Shown in pieces: positions 7,464-16,235 of a stretch of 64,000 nucleotides of DNA. Under the pieces are notes generated by a model, which did no database searches, was not told the DNA's origin, and worked only from the letters and a program-made list of their open reading frames with translations. The stretch is taken from assembly GCF_012328925.1 (NCBI RefSeq), contig NZ_JAAXLS010000012.1, positions 107,111 through 171,110 on the forward strand. The letters are read 5' to 3'. The stretch's first letter is position 1, and the number at the start of each line of letters is the position of its first letter. Source of the DNA: Amycolatopsis acididurans. Its GTDB lineage: Bacteria > Actinomycetota > Actinomycetes > Mycobacteriales > Pseudonocardiaceae. The translations under genes and the position numbers were made by a program.

Positions 7464-9119
7464 ATGGGGAAAGCACTAGTCACCTTGGTCAACCCGAATC
7501 TGGTCCATCCTCCTATCACGCCCTATGCGCTGGATATCCTGACCACGTCCTTGGAGGCGGACGGATTCGACGTCGAAGTAGTCGATCTCACCTTCAACAG
7601 GGACGACTGGTCCACCGTTCTACGAGATTATTTCGCGGATCGTTCCCCGCTTCTGGTAGGAATAACCATCCGCAATACGGATACCATTTATGCTCAGCAG
7701 CAGCGCGTCTTCCTCGGCGATCACCGCGCGATCATCGAGGAGATCAAGGCAAGCACCTCGGCGCCGATAATCGCCGGTGGTGTGGGCTTTTCGTCGATGC
7801 CGTTCGCGCTGATGGACTACTTTCAAATCCCCTACGGCGTGAAAGGGCCGGGGGAGAACACGATCGTGCTGGTGGCCAACGCGCTGTTGCGCGGAGCGTC
7901 GCCGGATGCCGTACCCGGACTGCTCGTCAACCGCGGCGTGGGCAGCGTCGACGGTATCGCGATGGTGGGCCGGCCTCACCGCCGCAGGGCGGTGTTCAGT
8001 CCGCTCAACACCGGCACCAGCTATGTCCGGCGGTCCGGTGACGAGTACAAAGTGGACAACCTGCGTTACTACCGCAGCGGTGGTCTCGGAAATATCCTGA
8101 CGAAGAACGGGTGCGCCTACTCGTGTGCGCACTGCGTGGAGCCGGACGCGAAGGGAACGCATTTCACGCGCCGTGCCGTGGAAGCGGTCGTGGACGAGAT
8201 GGAGGCGTTGTGTGAGCAGGGTGTGCTCGACCTGCACACCACCGACAGCGAGTTCAACCTCGCGATCGCGCACAGCAAGGCGGTGCTGCGTGAGGTGATC
8301 CGGCGGCGGGAAACCGATCCGGGCTCGGCGTTGCGCCGGCTGCGCCTGTGGATCTACGCGCAGCCGACGCCGTTCGACGAGGAACTGCTGGAGCTGCTCG
8401 TGCGGGCCGGGTGCGCCGGCATCAACCTCGCACCCGACCACGTGCGGGAGGACCTGCTCGACGACTGGAAGGTGACCGGCCGGGGCCGCCGCTATTACGA
8501 CTTCGACGACGTGCGGCGGCTGGTCGAGCTGACCAAGATGTACGAGCTTCCGGTCATGGTCGAGGTGCTGCTCGGAATGCCCGGCGAGACACTGGAGACG
8601 ATGACCGAGGCGGTCGAGCAGACGCTCGCGTTGAACGTGACGGTCGCCGGATACAGCCTCGGCATCCGCACGTTCCCGTACTCGCCGCTGGGCATTCAGC
8701 TCGCCCAGCAGTGCAACGGCGAGCGCACGGTGCCGGGCCTGCAGTCCGACACGGCGACCGATCCGATCGTGCTGAAGCCGCGGTCGCTGTGCGAGAGCCT
8801 GGTCGAGTACGAGCGCCAGTTCGCCTTCGACCGCGAAGGCCGGTTCCGGCCGGTGTACTACCTCTCGCCGGCGCTGCCCGAGTCCCCGACGACGCTGGCC
8901 GCACCCAACGGCCGCTGGGTGAACACGGTGAAACTGTTGTGGGATCTGGTGCCGGAGTCCGAGCACTACCGCGTGATGCTGCCGACCCTGCCGGGCATCA
9001 CCGAGGATGACAACAACTATGCCGACAACCCGTTCCTGCTGCGACTCATCGAGCGCGGCTACACGGGGGCGTTCTGGTCACACTGGCCGCAGCGGAAGCA
9101 GATCATGCGCGCCGGCTGA
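7464..9119 (+). CDS. Cobalamin-binding radical SAM enzyme, TsrM-like (candidate tryptophan C-methyltransferase)
   Basis: Encodes 551 aa from ATG 7464, with GGAG upstream. Residues 1-170 form a B12-binding Rossmann domain lacking the DxHxxG histidine. The radical SAM core follows with C217-x3-C221-x2-C224 ('NGCAYSCAHCVEP'), then 'TTDSEFN' (E263), Y298 and 'GMPGET'. As I remember the Kitasatospora TsrM structure, Arg69 sits under cobalamin, Glu273 touches the Fe-S cluster and Tyr308 is a base 35 residues later. Here R70 is in the B12 domain and E263/Y298 are also exactly 35 apart. TsrM methylates C2 of tryptophan non-radically. Neighbours (a tryptophanase-like lyase, two regulators) fit an indole pathway. 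The substrate assignment is inference; the B12 radical SAM family call is firm. Confidence 0.88.
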   Translation: MGKALVTLVNPNLVHPPITPYALDILTTSLEADGFDVEVVDLTFNRDDWSTVLRDYFADRSPLLVGITIRNTDTIYAQQQRVFLGDHRAIIEEIKASTSAPIIAGGVGFSSMPFALMDYFQIPYGVKGPGENTIVLVANALLRGASPDAVPGLLVNRGVGSVDGIAMVGRPHRRRAVFSPLNTGTSYVRRSGDEYKVDNLRYYRSGGLGNILTKNGCAYSCAHCVEPDAKGTHFTRRAVEAVVDEMEALCEQGVLDLHTTDSEFNLAIAHSKAVLREVIRRRETDPGSALRRLRLWIYAQPTPFDEELLELLVRAGCAGINLAPDHVREDLLDDWKVTGRGRRYYDFDDVRRLVELTKMYELPVMVEVLLGMPGETLETMTEAVEQTLALNVTVAGYSLGIRTFPYSPLGIQLAQQCNGERTVPGLQSDTATDPIVLKPRSLCESLVEYERQFAFDREGRFRPVYYLSPALPESPTTLAAPNGRWVNTVKLLWDLVPESEHYRVMLPTLPGITEDDNNYADNPFLLRLIERGYTGAFWSHWPQRKQIMRAG

Positions 9120-9124
9120 AGGGA

Positions 9125-9155
9125 GCGGGCCCCGCCGGATTCCGGCGGGGCCCGC
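9125..9155. terminator. Strong bidirectional terminator between radical SAM and TauE genes
   Basis: GCGGGCCCCGCCGGA (9125-9139) and its perfect complement at 9141-9155 form a 15-bp near-continuous stem, then CTTTAG. It lies between two converging genes and marks the end of the lyase/radical SAM block. Confidence 0.85.
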
Positions 9156-9157
9156 CT

Positions 9158-10060
9158 TTAGTTCGGCCGCCGCACGGCGTCGGCGGCCGGCTGTTTGACC
9201 CCGATCGGCGGCGGCACCGTGCGGCGAATTCCGGCCGCCGCGATGGCGAGCACCGCGAGCGATCCACAGCACAGCAGAATGACGGTCGAAGGCACATGCC
9301 AGAGTGCGAGACCGGATCCGAGCAGCAGGATCGCCAGCGCCCAGCGAAGGAAGCCGCTCGGCGCACGGGACGAGAGGAACGCGCCGCCGAGGATTCCGGG
9401 GATCGCGCCGATCAGGACTCCCGCCACCAGGCCGAACTTCGTGTCGCCGACGATGAGATGGCCGGCCGCGGCCGCGGCCACCATGGGGATGGCCTGCACC
9501 AGATCCGTTCCGACCAGTTCGTTCACGCGTAGCCGGGGGTGGGTCAGCATCAGCGTGACGATGATGAGTGATCCGGACCCCACCGACGTCATGCCCACGA
9601 TCAACCCGCCGACGAGCCCGATCAGCAGCGTCGGCACCGGGCGCACGGGCACCCGCTCGCCCGGCAGCGCGGGACGCCGGTTCAACAGCGCGCGAGCGAG
9701 CGTGCCGAGGACCGCCAGCAGCAGCGCGGCTCCGATCGCCAGCTTCAGCCGTTCCTGGAGCGCGTCGCCGTGGCCCAGCAACGGCAGGATGAACGCCCCG
9801 GCGAAACCGGCGGGCACCGCGGTCGGCAGCAACCAGCGCACGATGTCCCAGCGCACCGTCTTCGCGCGCTGATGGACCGCGGCGCCGACCGGCTTCATCG
9901 CGACCGACGCGGCGAGGTCGCTTCCGACGGCCGCGGTCGGATCGACGCCGAAGAGCATCACCATGATCGGGGTCATGAGCGCGCCGCCGCCCATACCCGT
10001 CAGCCCGACGGAAAAACCGACGAGCAGCCCGGCGACGATCAGCGGCCACGAGAAGGTCAT
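9158..10060 (-). CDS. TauE/SafE-family membrane permease (sulfite/sulfate-type exporter)
   Basis: Encodes 300 aa from ATG 10060. Two homologous membrane halves are visible; each starts with a Gly-rich helix ('GLLVGFSVGLTGMGGGALMTP' and 'GLVGGLIVGMTSVGSGSLII'), the TauE/SafE hallmark. About eight membrane helices are predicted by eye. The family moves sulfite, sulfonates or related anions. It is divergent from cysD with a 119-bp shared promoter region, so it probably handles an anion of the same sulfate-assimilation system: sulfite export or sulfate uptake (inference). Confidence 0.85.
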   Translation of the reverse strand: MTFSWPLIVAGLLVGFSVGLTGMGGGALMTPIMVMLFGVDPTAAVGSDLAASVAMKPVGAAVHQRAKTVRWDIVRWLLPTAVPAGFAGAFILPLLGHGDALQERLKLAIGAALLLAVLGTLARALLNRRPALPGERVPVRPVPTLLIGLVGGLIVGMTSVGSGSLIIVTLMLTHPRLRVNELVGTDLVQAIPMVAAAAAGHLIVGDTKFGLVAGVLIGAIPGILGGAFLSSRAPSGFLRWALAILLLGSGLALWHVPSTVILLCCGSLAVLAIAAAGIRRTVPPPIGVKQPAADAVRRPN

Positions 10061-10179
10061 GTATTCACCGTATTGACTCCCGGCGTGAGACAGAGAGGGC
10101 CTTGTTTCTCCCGGCCGGCGCGCATTGCCTGAAGAAAACCCTGCTCTCACGAGCTTTTCCGCGGCTTACGGTCACTGTG

Positions 10180-11088
10180 ATGACTACTTGCGAGCCGTCC
10201 TACCTACAAAGTCTCGAAGCCGAGTCCGTGCACATCTTCCGAGAGGTCGCGGCCACCTTGGAGCATCCGGTGCTGCTGTTCTCCGGCGGCAAGGACTCCG
10301 TCGTGATGCTGCACGTGGCCGCCAAGGCGTTCTGGCCCGCGCCCGTGCCGTTTCCGGTGTTGCATGTGGACACCGGGCACAACTTCGACGAGGTCATCGC
10401 CTTCCGGGATCGGGTCGTGGAACAGCTCGGTGTGCGGCTGCTCGTCGCGCGCGTCCAGGACGACATCGACGCCGGCCGCGTCGTGGAAGAGACCGGGCCA
10501 CGGGCTTCGCGTAACCGGCTGCAGACGACGAGTCTGTTGCGCGCGATCCGGGAAGGCGGCTTCGACGCCGTGTTCGGCGGGGCGCGGCGGGACGAGGAAA
10601 AGGCGCGCGCCAAGGAACGCGTGTTCAGCTTCCGCGACGAGTTCGGTCAGTGGGATCCGCGCAACCAGCGGCCGGAGCTGTGGAACCTGTACAACGGCCT
10701 GCACCGCCGCGGCGAGCACATCCGGGTCTTCCCGTTGTCCAACTGGACCGAACTCGACATCTGGTCCTATATCGTGGCCGAGGAGATCGACCTTCCGTCG
10801 TTGTACTTCGCGCACCGGCGGCGGGTGGTGCAGCGCGACGGCATGTTGCTCGCGGACACCCGGTACCTGACCGCGCTGGACGGCGAGGAGAGCTACGAAG
10901 CCACGGTGCGTTTCCGGACTGTCGGCGACGCGACGTGCACCGGATGCGTGGAGTCGTTCGCGGCGACCGCGTGCGAAGTGGTCGCCGAAGTCGCGGCGAC
11001 CCGGCTGACCGAACGCGGGGCGACGCGGGCCGACGACCGGATTTCCGAAGCGGGCATGGAAGATCGCAAGAAGGAAGGTTACTTCTGA
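10180..11088 (+). CDS. cysD: Sulfate adenylyltransferase subunit 2
   Basis: Encodes 302 aa from ATG 10180 (an in-frame GTG sits one codon earlier). The PP-loop S35-G-G-K-D-S40 binds ATP; 'LHVDTGHNFDEVI', 'GGARRDEEKARAKER' and 'PLSNWTELDIWSYI' are characteristic CysD segments. With CysN it makes adenylyl sulfate (APS) from ATP and sulfate. The stop overlaps the cysNC start by one base (TGATG), which implies translational coupling. Length and domain are complete. Confidence 0.96.
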   Translation: MTTCEPSYLQSLEAESVHIFREVAATLEHPVLLFSGGKDSVVMLHVAAKAFWPAPVPFPVLHVDTGHNFDEVIAFRDRVVEQLGVRLLVARVQDDIDAGRVVEETGPRASRNRLQTTSLLRAIREGGFDAVFGGARRDEEKARAKERVFSFRDEFGQWDPRNQRPELWNLYNGLHRRGEHIRVFPLSNWTELDIWSYIVAEEIDLPSLYFAHRRRVVQRDGMLLADTRYLTALDGEESYEATVRFRTVGDATCTGCVESFAATACEVVAEVAATRLTERGATRADDRISEAGMEDRKKEGYF

Positions 11089-12920
11089 TGCCTCAGCTGG
11101 TACGGCTGGCCACGGCAGGCAGCGTCGACGACGGCAAGTCGACGCTCATCGGGCGGTTGCTGTTCGACTCCAAGACCCTGTTCGAAGACCAGCTCGCCGC
11201 GGTGGAACGGGCGAGCAGACAGCGCGGGGAGTCCTATCCCAACCTCGCGCTGCTGACCGACGGCCTGCGCGCCGAACGCGAGCAGGGCATCACGATCGAC
11301 GTCGCACACCGGTACTTCGCCACCCCACGCCGGAAGTTCATCATCGCCGACACACCGGGGCACATCCAGTACACCCGCAACATGGTCACCGGCGCCTCCA
11401 CCGCCGACGTGGCGCTGATCCTCGTCGACGCCAGAAAAGGACTGCTCGAGCAGTCGCGGCGGCACGCGTTCCTCGCGGCCCTGCTCGGGATTCCGCACCT
11501 GGTGTTGTGCGTGAACAAAATGGACCTCGTCGGCTGGTCGCAGACGCGGTTCGAGGAGATCTGCGACGAGTTCCGCCGGTTCGCGATGAAACTGGACGTG
11601 CACGACGTGGTGTTCGTACCGATCTCGGCGTTGCACGGCGACAACATCGTGCACCGGTCGGCGAGTATGGGCTGGTACGAGGGCCTGCCGCTGCTGCACC
11701 ACCTCGAAGAGATGCACCTGGCCTCCGACCGGAACCTCATCGACGCCCGGTTCCCGGTGCAGTACGTCATCCGGCAGCACGAGAAGGATTTCCGCGGCTA
11801 CGCCGGCACTGTCGCGAGTGGAGTGTTCGCGGCCGGCGACGAGCTCGTCGTGCTGCCGTCGGGTTTCCGCACCAGGGTGAGGGCATTGTGGGGACCGGGC
11901 GGCGCCGAAACCGCCGAAGCTCCGGCCTCGACCGCGGTCACCGTCGAGCTGGAGGACCAGCTGGACATCGGTCGCGGCGACCTGTTCTGCCGTCCGGGAA
12001 ACCGGCCGCTGGTCGGCGCCGACCTCGACGCGATGGTCTGTTGGTTCGCGGAGCAGTCCACGCTGCGGCCGGGAGCGATCTACACCATCCGGCACACGAC
12101 GCATACGACCGCGGCGGAAATCCGGGGACTCGACTACCGGCTGGACGTCAACACACTGCACCGCGACGAGAACGCGACCGGCCTCGCGCTGAACGAGATC
12201 GGCAGGCTGCGCCTGAAGACGCGCCGCCCGCTGCTGTTCGACCCCTACCGGCGGAACCGGACGACGGGCAGCTTCATCCTGATCGATCAGGCGACCAACA
12301 ACACCGTCGCCGCGGGCATGATCCTCGGGCCGAGCTCGCCGGCGTCGCGGATCGTGTGGCACACCAACGCGGTTTCGCGTGAACAACGGCCGTCGCAGGG
12401 GGCCACGGTGTGGCTGACCGGGCTGTCGGGTTCCGGTAAATCCAGCGTCGGTGTCGAGTTGGAGCGCCTTCTCGTGTCCGCCGGGCGGCCCGCGTACCTG
12501 CTGGACGGGGACAACTTGCGCCACGGCCTCAACGCCGATCTCGGCTTCGGCGAGGCGGACCGTGCGGAGAACGTGCGGCGGGTGGGCGAGGTGGCGAAGC
12601 TCTTCGCCGATGCCGGACTTGTCGTGATCGTGTCGCTGATCAGCCCGTACCGGGCGGATCGCGCACGTGTTCGCGCCGCGCACCACGACGGTGGGCTCCC
12701 GTTCGTGGAAGTCTTCGTCGACACCCCGCTGGCGACGTGCGAGGCGCGCGACCCGAAGGGGTTCTACGCCAGGGCGCGGGCCGGGGAGATTAGCGGCTTC
12801 ACCGGCGTCGACCAGGCCTACCAGCGACCCGTCTCGCCCGAGTTGGTGTTGCGGCCCGGCGACGGCGATCCCGCCAAGATGGCCGCGAAGGTCCTTCACG
12901 TCCTTGACGGCCTGGGCTGA
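11088..12920 (+). CDS. cysNC: Bifunctional sulfate adenylyltransferase subunit 1 / adenylylsulfate kinase
   Basis: Encodes 610 aa from ATG 11088. The N-terminal GTPase has G11-x4-GKS, D88-T-P-G91 and N143-K-M-D146, then EF-Tu-like beta barrels to about 435. A C-terminal APS kinase domain begins with the P-loop 'GLSGSGKSS' near residue 445 and includes 'DGDNLRHGLNADLGF' and 'PKGFYARAR'. It uses GTP hydrolysis to drive APS synthesis by CysD and then phosphorylates APS to PAPS. The fused CysNC form is common in actinobacteria. It overlaps cysD by 1 bp. Confidence 0.96.
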   Translation: MPQLVRLATAGSVDDGKSTLIGRLLFDSKTLFEDQLAAVERASRQRGESYPNLALLTDGLRAEREQGITIDVAHRYFATPRRKFIIADTPGHIQYTRNMVTGASTADVALILVDARKGLLEQSRRHAFLAALLGIPHLVLCVNKMDLVGWSQTRFEEICDEFRRFAMKLDVHDVVFVPISALHGDNIVHRSASMGWYEGLPLLHHLEEMHLASDRNLIDARFPVQYVIRQHEKDFRGYAGTVASGVFAAGDELVVLPSGFRTRVRALWGPGGAETAEAPASTAVTVELEDQLDIGRGDLFCRPGNRPLVGADLDAMVCWFAEQSTLRPGAIYTIRHTTHTTAAEIRGLDYRLDVNTLHRDENATGLALNEIGRLRLKTRRPLLFDPYRRNRTTGSFILIDQATNNTVAAGMILGPSSPASRIVWHTNAVSREQRPSQGATVWLTGLSGSGKSSVGVELERLLVSAGRPAYLLDGDNLRHGLNADLGFGEADRAENVRRVGEVAKLFADAGLVVIVSLISPYRADRARVRAAHHDGGLPFVEVFVDTPLATCEARDPKGFYARARAGEISGFTGVDQAYQRPVSPELVLRPGDGDPAKMAAKVLHVLDGLG

Positions 12921-13000
12921 CCGCACCTCACCCATCGCTCGGCCGCGCCTGGCGAGATGCCGCGCTCGGCGCGATGCTAGGGGCAGGAGGTGCGGCGGCA

Positions 13001-13417
13001 ATGGCGTTGAGCTGGACCAAAGAAGAAACGCCGCGTTGGGACGCGGCCAAGCGTGCGGTGTTCGGGGAGCATCCGCCGGACGTGTTCGGGCTGAAGGCCA
13101 CCGATGATCAGGTGCTCGCGGACGAATGGTGGAAGGCCACCGACGGCGACGAGGTGGTCGGCTACGGCCGCCTCGACAGCGTGTGGGGCGACGCGGAGAT
13201 CCTCGTGGCCGTCGCGCCGTCCTACCGCGGGCGGGGGATCGGCGAGTTCGTGCTCGACCGCCTCGAACGCGAGGCCGCGCGCGAGGGACTGAACTACATC
13301 TACAACACCGTGCGCGACGCCCATCCCGACCGGGCGCACGTCACGTCCTGGCTGTGCGGCCACGGCTTCGCGGAGCATCCGGACGGGCAGCTCCGCAAGC
13401 GCGTGTCCAGAACTTGA
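13001..13417 (+). CDS. GNAT-family N-acetyltransferase
   Basis: Encodes 138 aa from ATG 13001, with AGGAGG ending 10 nt upstream. The acetyl-CoA motif 'VAPSYRGRGIGEFVLDRLE' (R-G-x-G-I-G) is clear, with a preceding beta4 strand 'AEILVAV'. The substrate is unknown. The last codons (VSRT-stop) are made of a 17-bp dyad that belongs to the alcohol dehydrogenase promoter, so the end of this gene doubles as regulatory DNA. It follows cysNC by 80 bp and is probably not part of the sulfate operon. Confidence 0.85.
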   Translation: MALSWTKEETPRWDAAKRAVFGEHPPDVFGLKATDDQVLADEWWKATDGDEVVGYGRLDSVWGDAEILVAVAPSYRGRGIGEFVLDRLEREAAREGLNYIYNTVRDAHPDRAHVTSWLCGHGFAEHPDGQLRKRVSRT

Positions 13418-13420
13418 ACA
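13404..13420. promoter_or_regulatory. Candidate operator TGTCCA-N5-TGAACA upstream of alcohol dehydrogenase
   Basis: TGTCCAGAACTTGAACA is an imperfect inverted repeat 61 bp before the alcohol dehydrogenase start and overlaps the GNAT stop codon. The same 17-mer, with one base changed, lies 35 bp before the aldehyde dehydrogenase start at 16222-16238. The likely ligand is the AcoR-like regulator encoded between the two target genes. Confidence 0.65.
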
Positions 13421-13480
13421 CACGCCGCTGCTCCACTCGGCCGATCATTCCCGGGACAGCCCTGGAAGACGGAGGAGTCA

Positions 13481-14590
13481 ATGGAGACGACAGCGGCGAT
13501 CCTGTGGGAACGTGGCGGACCGTGGAGTGTCGAGCAGATCGAGCTCGACCCGCCCAAGGCCGGTGAGGTGCTGGTCGAGCTGGGCGGCAGCGGCCTGTGC
13601 CACTCCGACGAGCACGTGCTCACCGGAGACCTGCCCTGGCCGCTGCCGATGATCGGCGGCCATGAGGGCGCGGGCACGGTCGTGGAGACCGGGCCGGGCG
13701 TGGAGTGGCTCAAGGCGGGCGACCGGATCATCTTCGGTTTCATCCCGGCGTGTGGCCGCTGCGCCTCCTGCTCGGCCGGGATGCAGAACCTGTGCGAGCT
13801 GGGCCAGTATCTCGGCGAGGGCACCCAGATCTCCGACCACACCGCCCGACACCACGCGCGCGGCAAGGACCTCGGCCTGATGTGCCTGCTCGGCACGTTC
13901 GCCCGGCACACCGTGGTCAGCGAGGCCAACTGCATCAAGATCGACGACGACATACCGCTCGACAAGGCGTGCCTGCTGGGCTGCGGCGTCGTCACCGGCT
14001 GGGGTTCGGCGGTCAACGCGGGCGGGGTCAAGGCCGGTGACACCGTCGTCGTGGTCGGCACCGGCGGCATCGGCATCAACGCCGTTCAAGGCGCCGCGCT
14101 GGCCGGCGCCGAGCACCTGGTCGCGGTCGACCCCGAGGAGTTCAAGCGCGAGAAGTCGATCGAGTTCGGCGCCACGCACGCGGTAGCCACCAGTGAGGAA
14201 GCCCTGGAACTGGTGCGGGAACTGACCCGCGGCCGCGGCGCGAACGTCGTGGTCAACACGATGGGCGTCGGCACCGGCCGGCAGATCGGCGCGAGCCTCG
14301 CGATGACCGCCAAGCGCGGCACCGTCGTGGTGACCAACCTGCACAACGCCACCGAGACCCAGGTCGAGATGAGCGCGCTCGACCTCGTGCTGATGGAGAA
14401 GCGGGTGGTCGGCTCGCTGTTCGGCACCGCCAACCCCCGGCTCGACATCCCGCGCCTGCTGGGCCTGTACTGCAGCGGGAACCTCAAGCTCGACGAGCTG
14501 GCGACCCGTACGTACAAGCTGGACGACATCAACACCGGCTACGACGACATGCGTCAGGGACGCAACCTACGTGGGGTTATCTCGTTCTGA
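13481..14590 (+). CDS. NDMA-dependent-type zinc alcohol dehydrogenase
   Basis: Encodes 369 aa from ATG 13481, preceded by GGAGGAG. Medium-chain Zn dehydrogenase: catalytic ligands C40 and H61 ('GGHEGAG'), structural zinc cysteines C91, C94, C97 and C105, and the cofactor-binding 'VVGTGGIGINAV'. The sequence matches the actinobacterial nicotinoprotein group (N,N-dimethyl-4-nitrosoaniline-dependent), whose bound NAD is recycled through mycofactocin in relatives. It oxidises primary alcohols to aldehydes. Its partners are the AcoR-like regulator and the aldehyde dehydrogenase downstream. The substrate range is not readable from sequence. Confidence 0.92.
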   Translation: METTAAILWERGGPWSVEQIELDPPKAGEVLVELGGSGLCHSDEHVLTGDLPWPLPMIGGHEGAGTVVETGPGVEWLKAGDRIIFGFIPACGRCASCSAGMQNLCELGQYLGEGTQISDHTARHHARGKDLGLMCLLGTFARHTVVSEANCIKIDDDIPLDKACLLGCGVVTGWGSAVNAGGVKAGDTVVVVGTGGIGINAVQGAALAGAEHLVAVDPEEFKREKSIEFGATHAVATSEEALELVRELTRGRGANVVVNTMGVGTGRQIGASLAMTAKRGTVVVTNLHNATETQVEMSALDLVLMEKRVVGSLFGTANPRLDIPRLLGLYCSGNLKLDELATRTYKLDDINTGYDDMRQGRNLRGVISF

Positions 14591-14600
14591 CTACAATTAT

Positions 14601-14628
14601 TTGACCGCACGCACGCTCTATGTAGACT
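14601..14628 (+). promoter_or_regulatory. Predicted housekeeping promoter TTGACC-N16-TAGACT of the AcoR-like gene
   Basis: TTGACC (14601-14606) and TAGACT (14623-14628) are 16 bp apart in an AT-richer stretch just after the alcohol dehydrogenase stop. A start near 14635 would leave a leader of about 20 nt containing GAGGAGG (14641-14647). The AcoR-like gene therefore has its own housekeeping-type promoter and does not need sigma-54. Confidence 0.6.
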
Positions 14629-14654
14629 CTGTCGTCGGACGAGGAGGTCCGCCG

Positions 14655-16235
14655 TTGAGTGTCCTGGACACGCCCCCGCGGCCGGTGATCGCCCTGTCCT
14701 GGAAGCGTGCCGCCCTGTGCGGCCTCGATCCGGGTGCGCCGGTCGACAACTTCAGCGTCGAAGAGGTCGACCGGCGTAGCCGGCTGGCGATCGCGGCGGC
14801 ACCGATGCTGGACGAGATGGCACGCGAACTCGACGGCACCGGTTTCTCCGTGATCCTGGCCGATCGCAGCGCGAAACTGGTCGATCTCCGGTTCGGCGAG
14901 CGCTCACTGCGGCCGCGCATGGAGAAGGTCGGCGCGGTCCAGGGGCGGGTGTTCTCGGAGGAGACGACCGGCACCAACTCGATCGCGACGACGTTCGAGA
15001 TCCGCACCGGCATCGCGGTGCACGGCGAAGAGCACTTCATCGAATCGTTGAAGAAGTTCAGCTGCTACGGCCATCCGATCGTCCATCCGGCCACTCGCAG
15101 GCTCGAAGGCGTACTCGACATCACCTGTCTCGCGGAGGACGAAAATCCTTTGCTGGCGCCGTTTCTGCTGCGCGCGGCACGGCAGATCGAGAGCAGGCTG
15201 CTGGCCGGTGCACGCGAGGCCGAGCAGCGCATTCTCGCCGGATTCCAGATCGCCGTGACGCGCGACCGGTCCCGGCCGGTCGTGGCACTGGGCGAGGATC
15301 TGTTGCTGGCCAACGTCTCCGCCGTCGAACTCCTCGACTCGGCCGATCACGCGGTGTTGCGTGGCATGGCGGTGGAAGCAGCGGGCCGCGCGCGGCGGCT
15401 GGAGCTGAGCACCGGCCAGGAAGTGCTGGTCTCGTTCGAACGCATCGCCGACGGTGCGGTGTTCACCTTCGAGCAGCCCGCCCGGCAGGCCCCCGCGCCG
15501 CGGAAACGGGTGGACGCGCCGACGCTGATACACGGCGAGCCCGGCTCGGGACGTACGCGGACGGCGCGGGCACTGGTCGGTGAGGCCTGCGTTTTCGACG
15601 CGTGTGAGTACTCCGACGACTGGATGTCGCGTTTGGACACCGCGATGACCGTCGAGAGTGTCGTGGTGATCGAGGCGGTGCAGCTGCTGCCCGAGGCGGC
15701 CGCACGACGGGTCGCCGCCGCGATTCCGGCCGCGCGGGCGAGGGTGGTGCTGACCAGCGCACCTGTCGACGAACTGCGCGGTGAGCACGCGGGGCTGGTC
15801 GCGCACTGCCCGGAGCGCGTGGAACTGGTGCCGTTACGCAACCGCCGCGACGAAATTCCCGCAGTGGTGCGCTCGGTGCTCGTCGAACTCGGCGCGGCGA
15901 AGGAACTACGGTTCACGCCCGGTGCGTTGGAAGCCTTGTCCGGCCAGCATTGGCCCGGAAACCTCCGCGAGCTGTTTTCCGTTGTGCGGCAAGTGGTCCG
16001 GACGCGCGGTGTCGGTGACGTCGGCGTGCGCGACCTGCCGGAGGCGTATCAGGACCGGGCGCGGGCGCGCGTGCTCACGCCGATGGAACAGGCCGAGCGA
16101 GACGCGATCATGGAAGCCTTGCGCGCGACGCGCGGCAACAAGAAGGACGCCGCCAAACGCCTCGGTATCAGCCGGACCACGTTGTACAACGCGATTCGCG
16201 CGTTCGGCATCGTGACGCCCGTGTCCAGAAGTTGA
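14655..16235 (+). CDS. AcoR-like transcriptional activator (GAF - AAA-like - Fis HTH) without sigma-54 features
   Basis: Encodes 526 aa if started at TTG 14655, 7 nt after GAGGAGG. A GAF-type sensor (about 35-190, 'EETTGTNSIATTFE') is followed by a shrunken central region and a Fis-type HTH ('NKKDAAKRLGISRTTLYNAI'). The central region keeps a P-loop remnant G-E-P-G-S-G-R-T (about 294-301) where the Walker A lysine is Arg. The DE Walker B pair and the GAFTGA sigma-54 contact loop are not visible. It fits the actinobacterial activators (MimR/AcoR type) that work with ordinary RNA polymerase. Likely target: the flanking dehydrogenases, through the shared 17-bp dyad (inference). Confidence 0.85.
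   Translation: MSVLDTPPRPVIALSWKRAALCGLDPGAPVDNFSVEEVDRRSRLAIAAAPMLDEMARELDGTGFSVILADRSAKLVDLRFGERSLRPRMEKVGAVQGRVFSEETTGTNSIATTFEIRTGIAVHGEEHFIESLKKFSCYGHPIVHPATRRLEGVLDITCLAEDENPLLAPFLLRAARQIESRLLAGAREAEQRILAGFQIAVTRDRSRPVVALGEDLLLANVSAVELLDSADHAVLRGMAVEAAGRARRLELSTGQEVLVSFERIADGAVFTFEQPARQAPAPRKRVDAPTLIHGEPGSGRTRTARALVGEACVFDACEYSDDWMSRLDTAMTVESVVVIEAVQLLPEAAARRVAAAIPAARARVVLTSAPVDELRGEHAGLVAHCPERVELVPLRNRRDEIPAVVRSVLVELGAAKELRFTPGALEALSGQHWPGNLRELFSVVRQVVRTRGVGDVGVRDLPEAYQDRARARVLTPMEQAERDAIMEALRATRGNKKDAAKRLGISRTTLYNAIRAFGIVTPVSRS

Noticed and set aside
10650..11087. N-terminal extension of the CysNC frame into cysD
   Set aside because: The CysN GTPase begins at ATG 11088 with the expected spacing of its P-loop. 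The upstream part is an out-of-frame shadow of cysD.
13412..16235. Homology between the GNAT protein and the AcoR-like protein based on identical VSR(T/S) C-termini
   Set aside because: The identical ends come from the shared 17-bp DNA dyad overlapping both stop codons. The proteins are otherwise unrelated.
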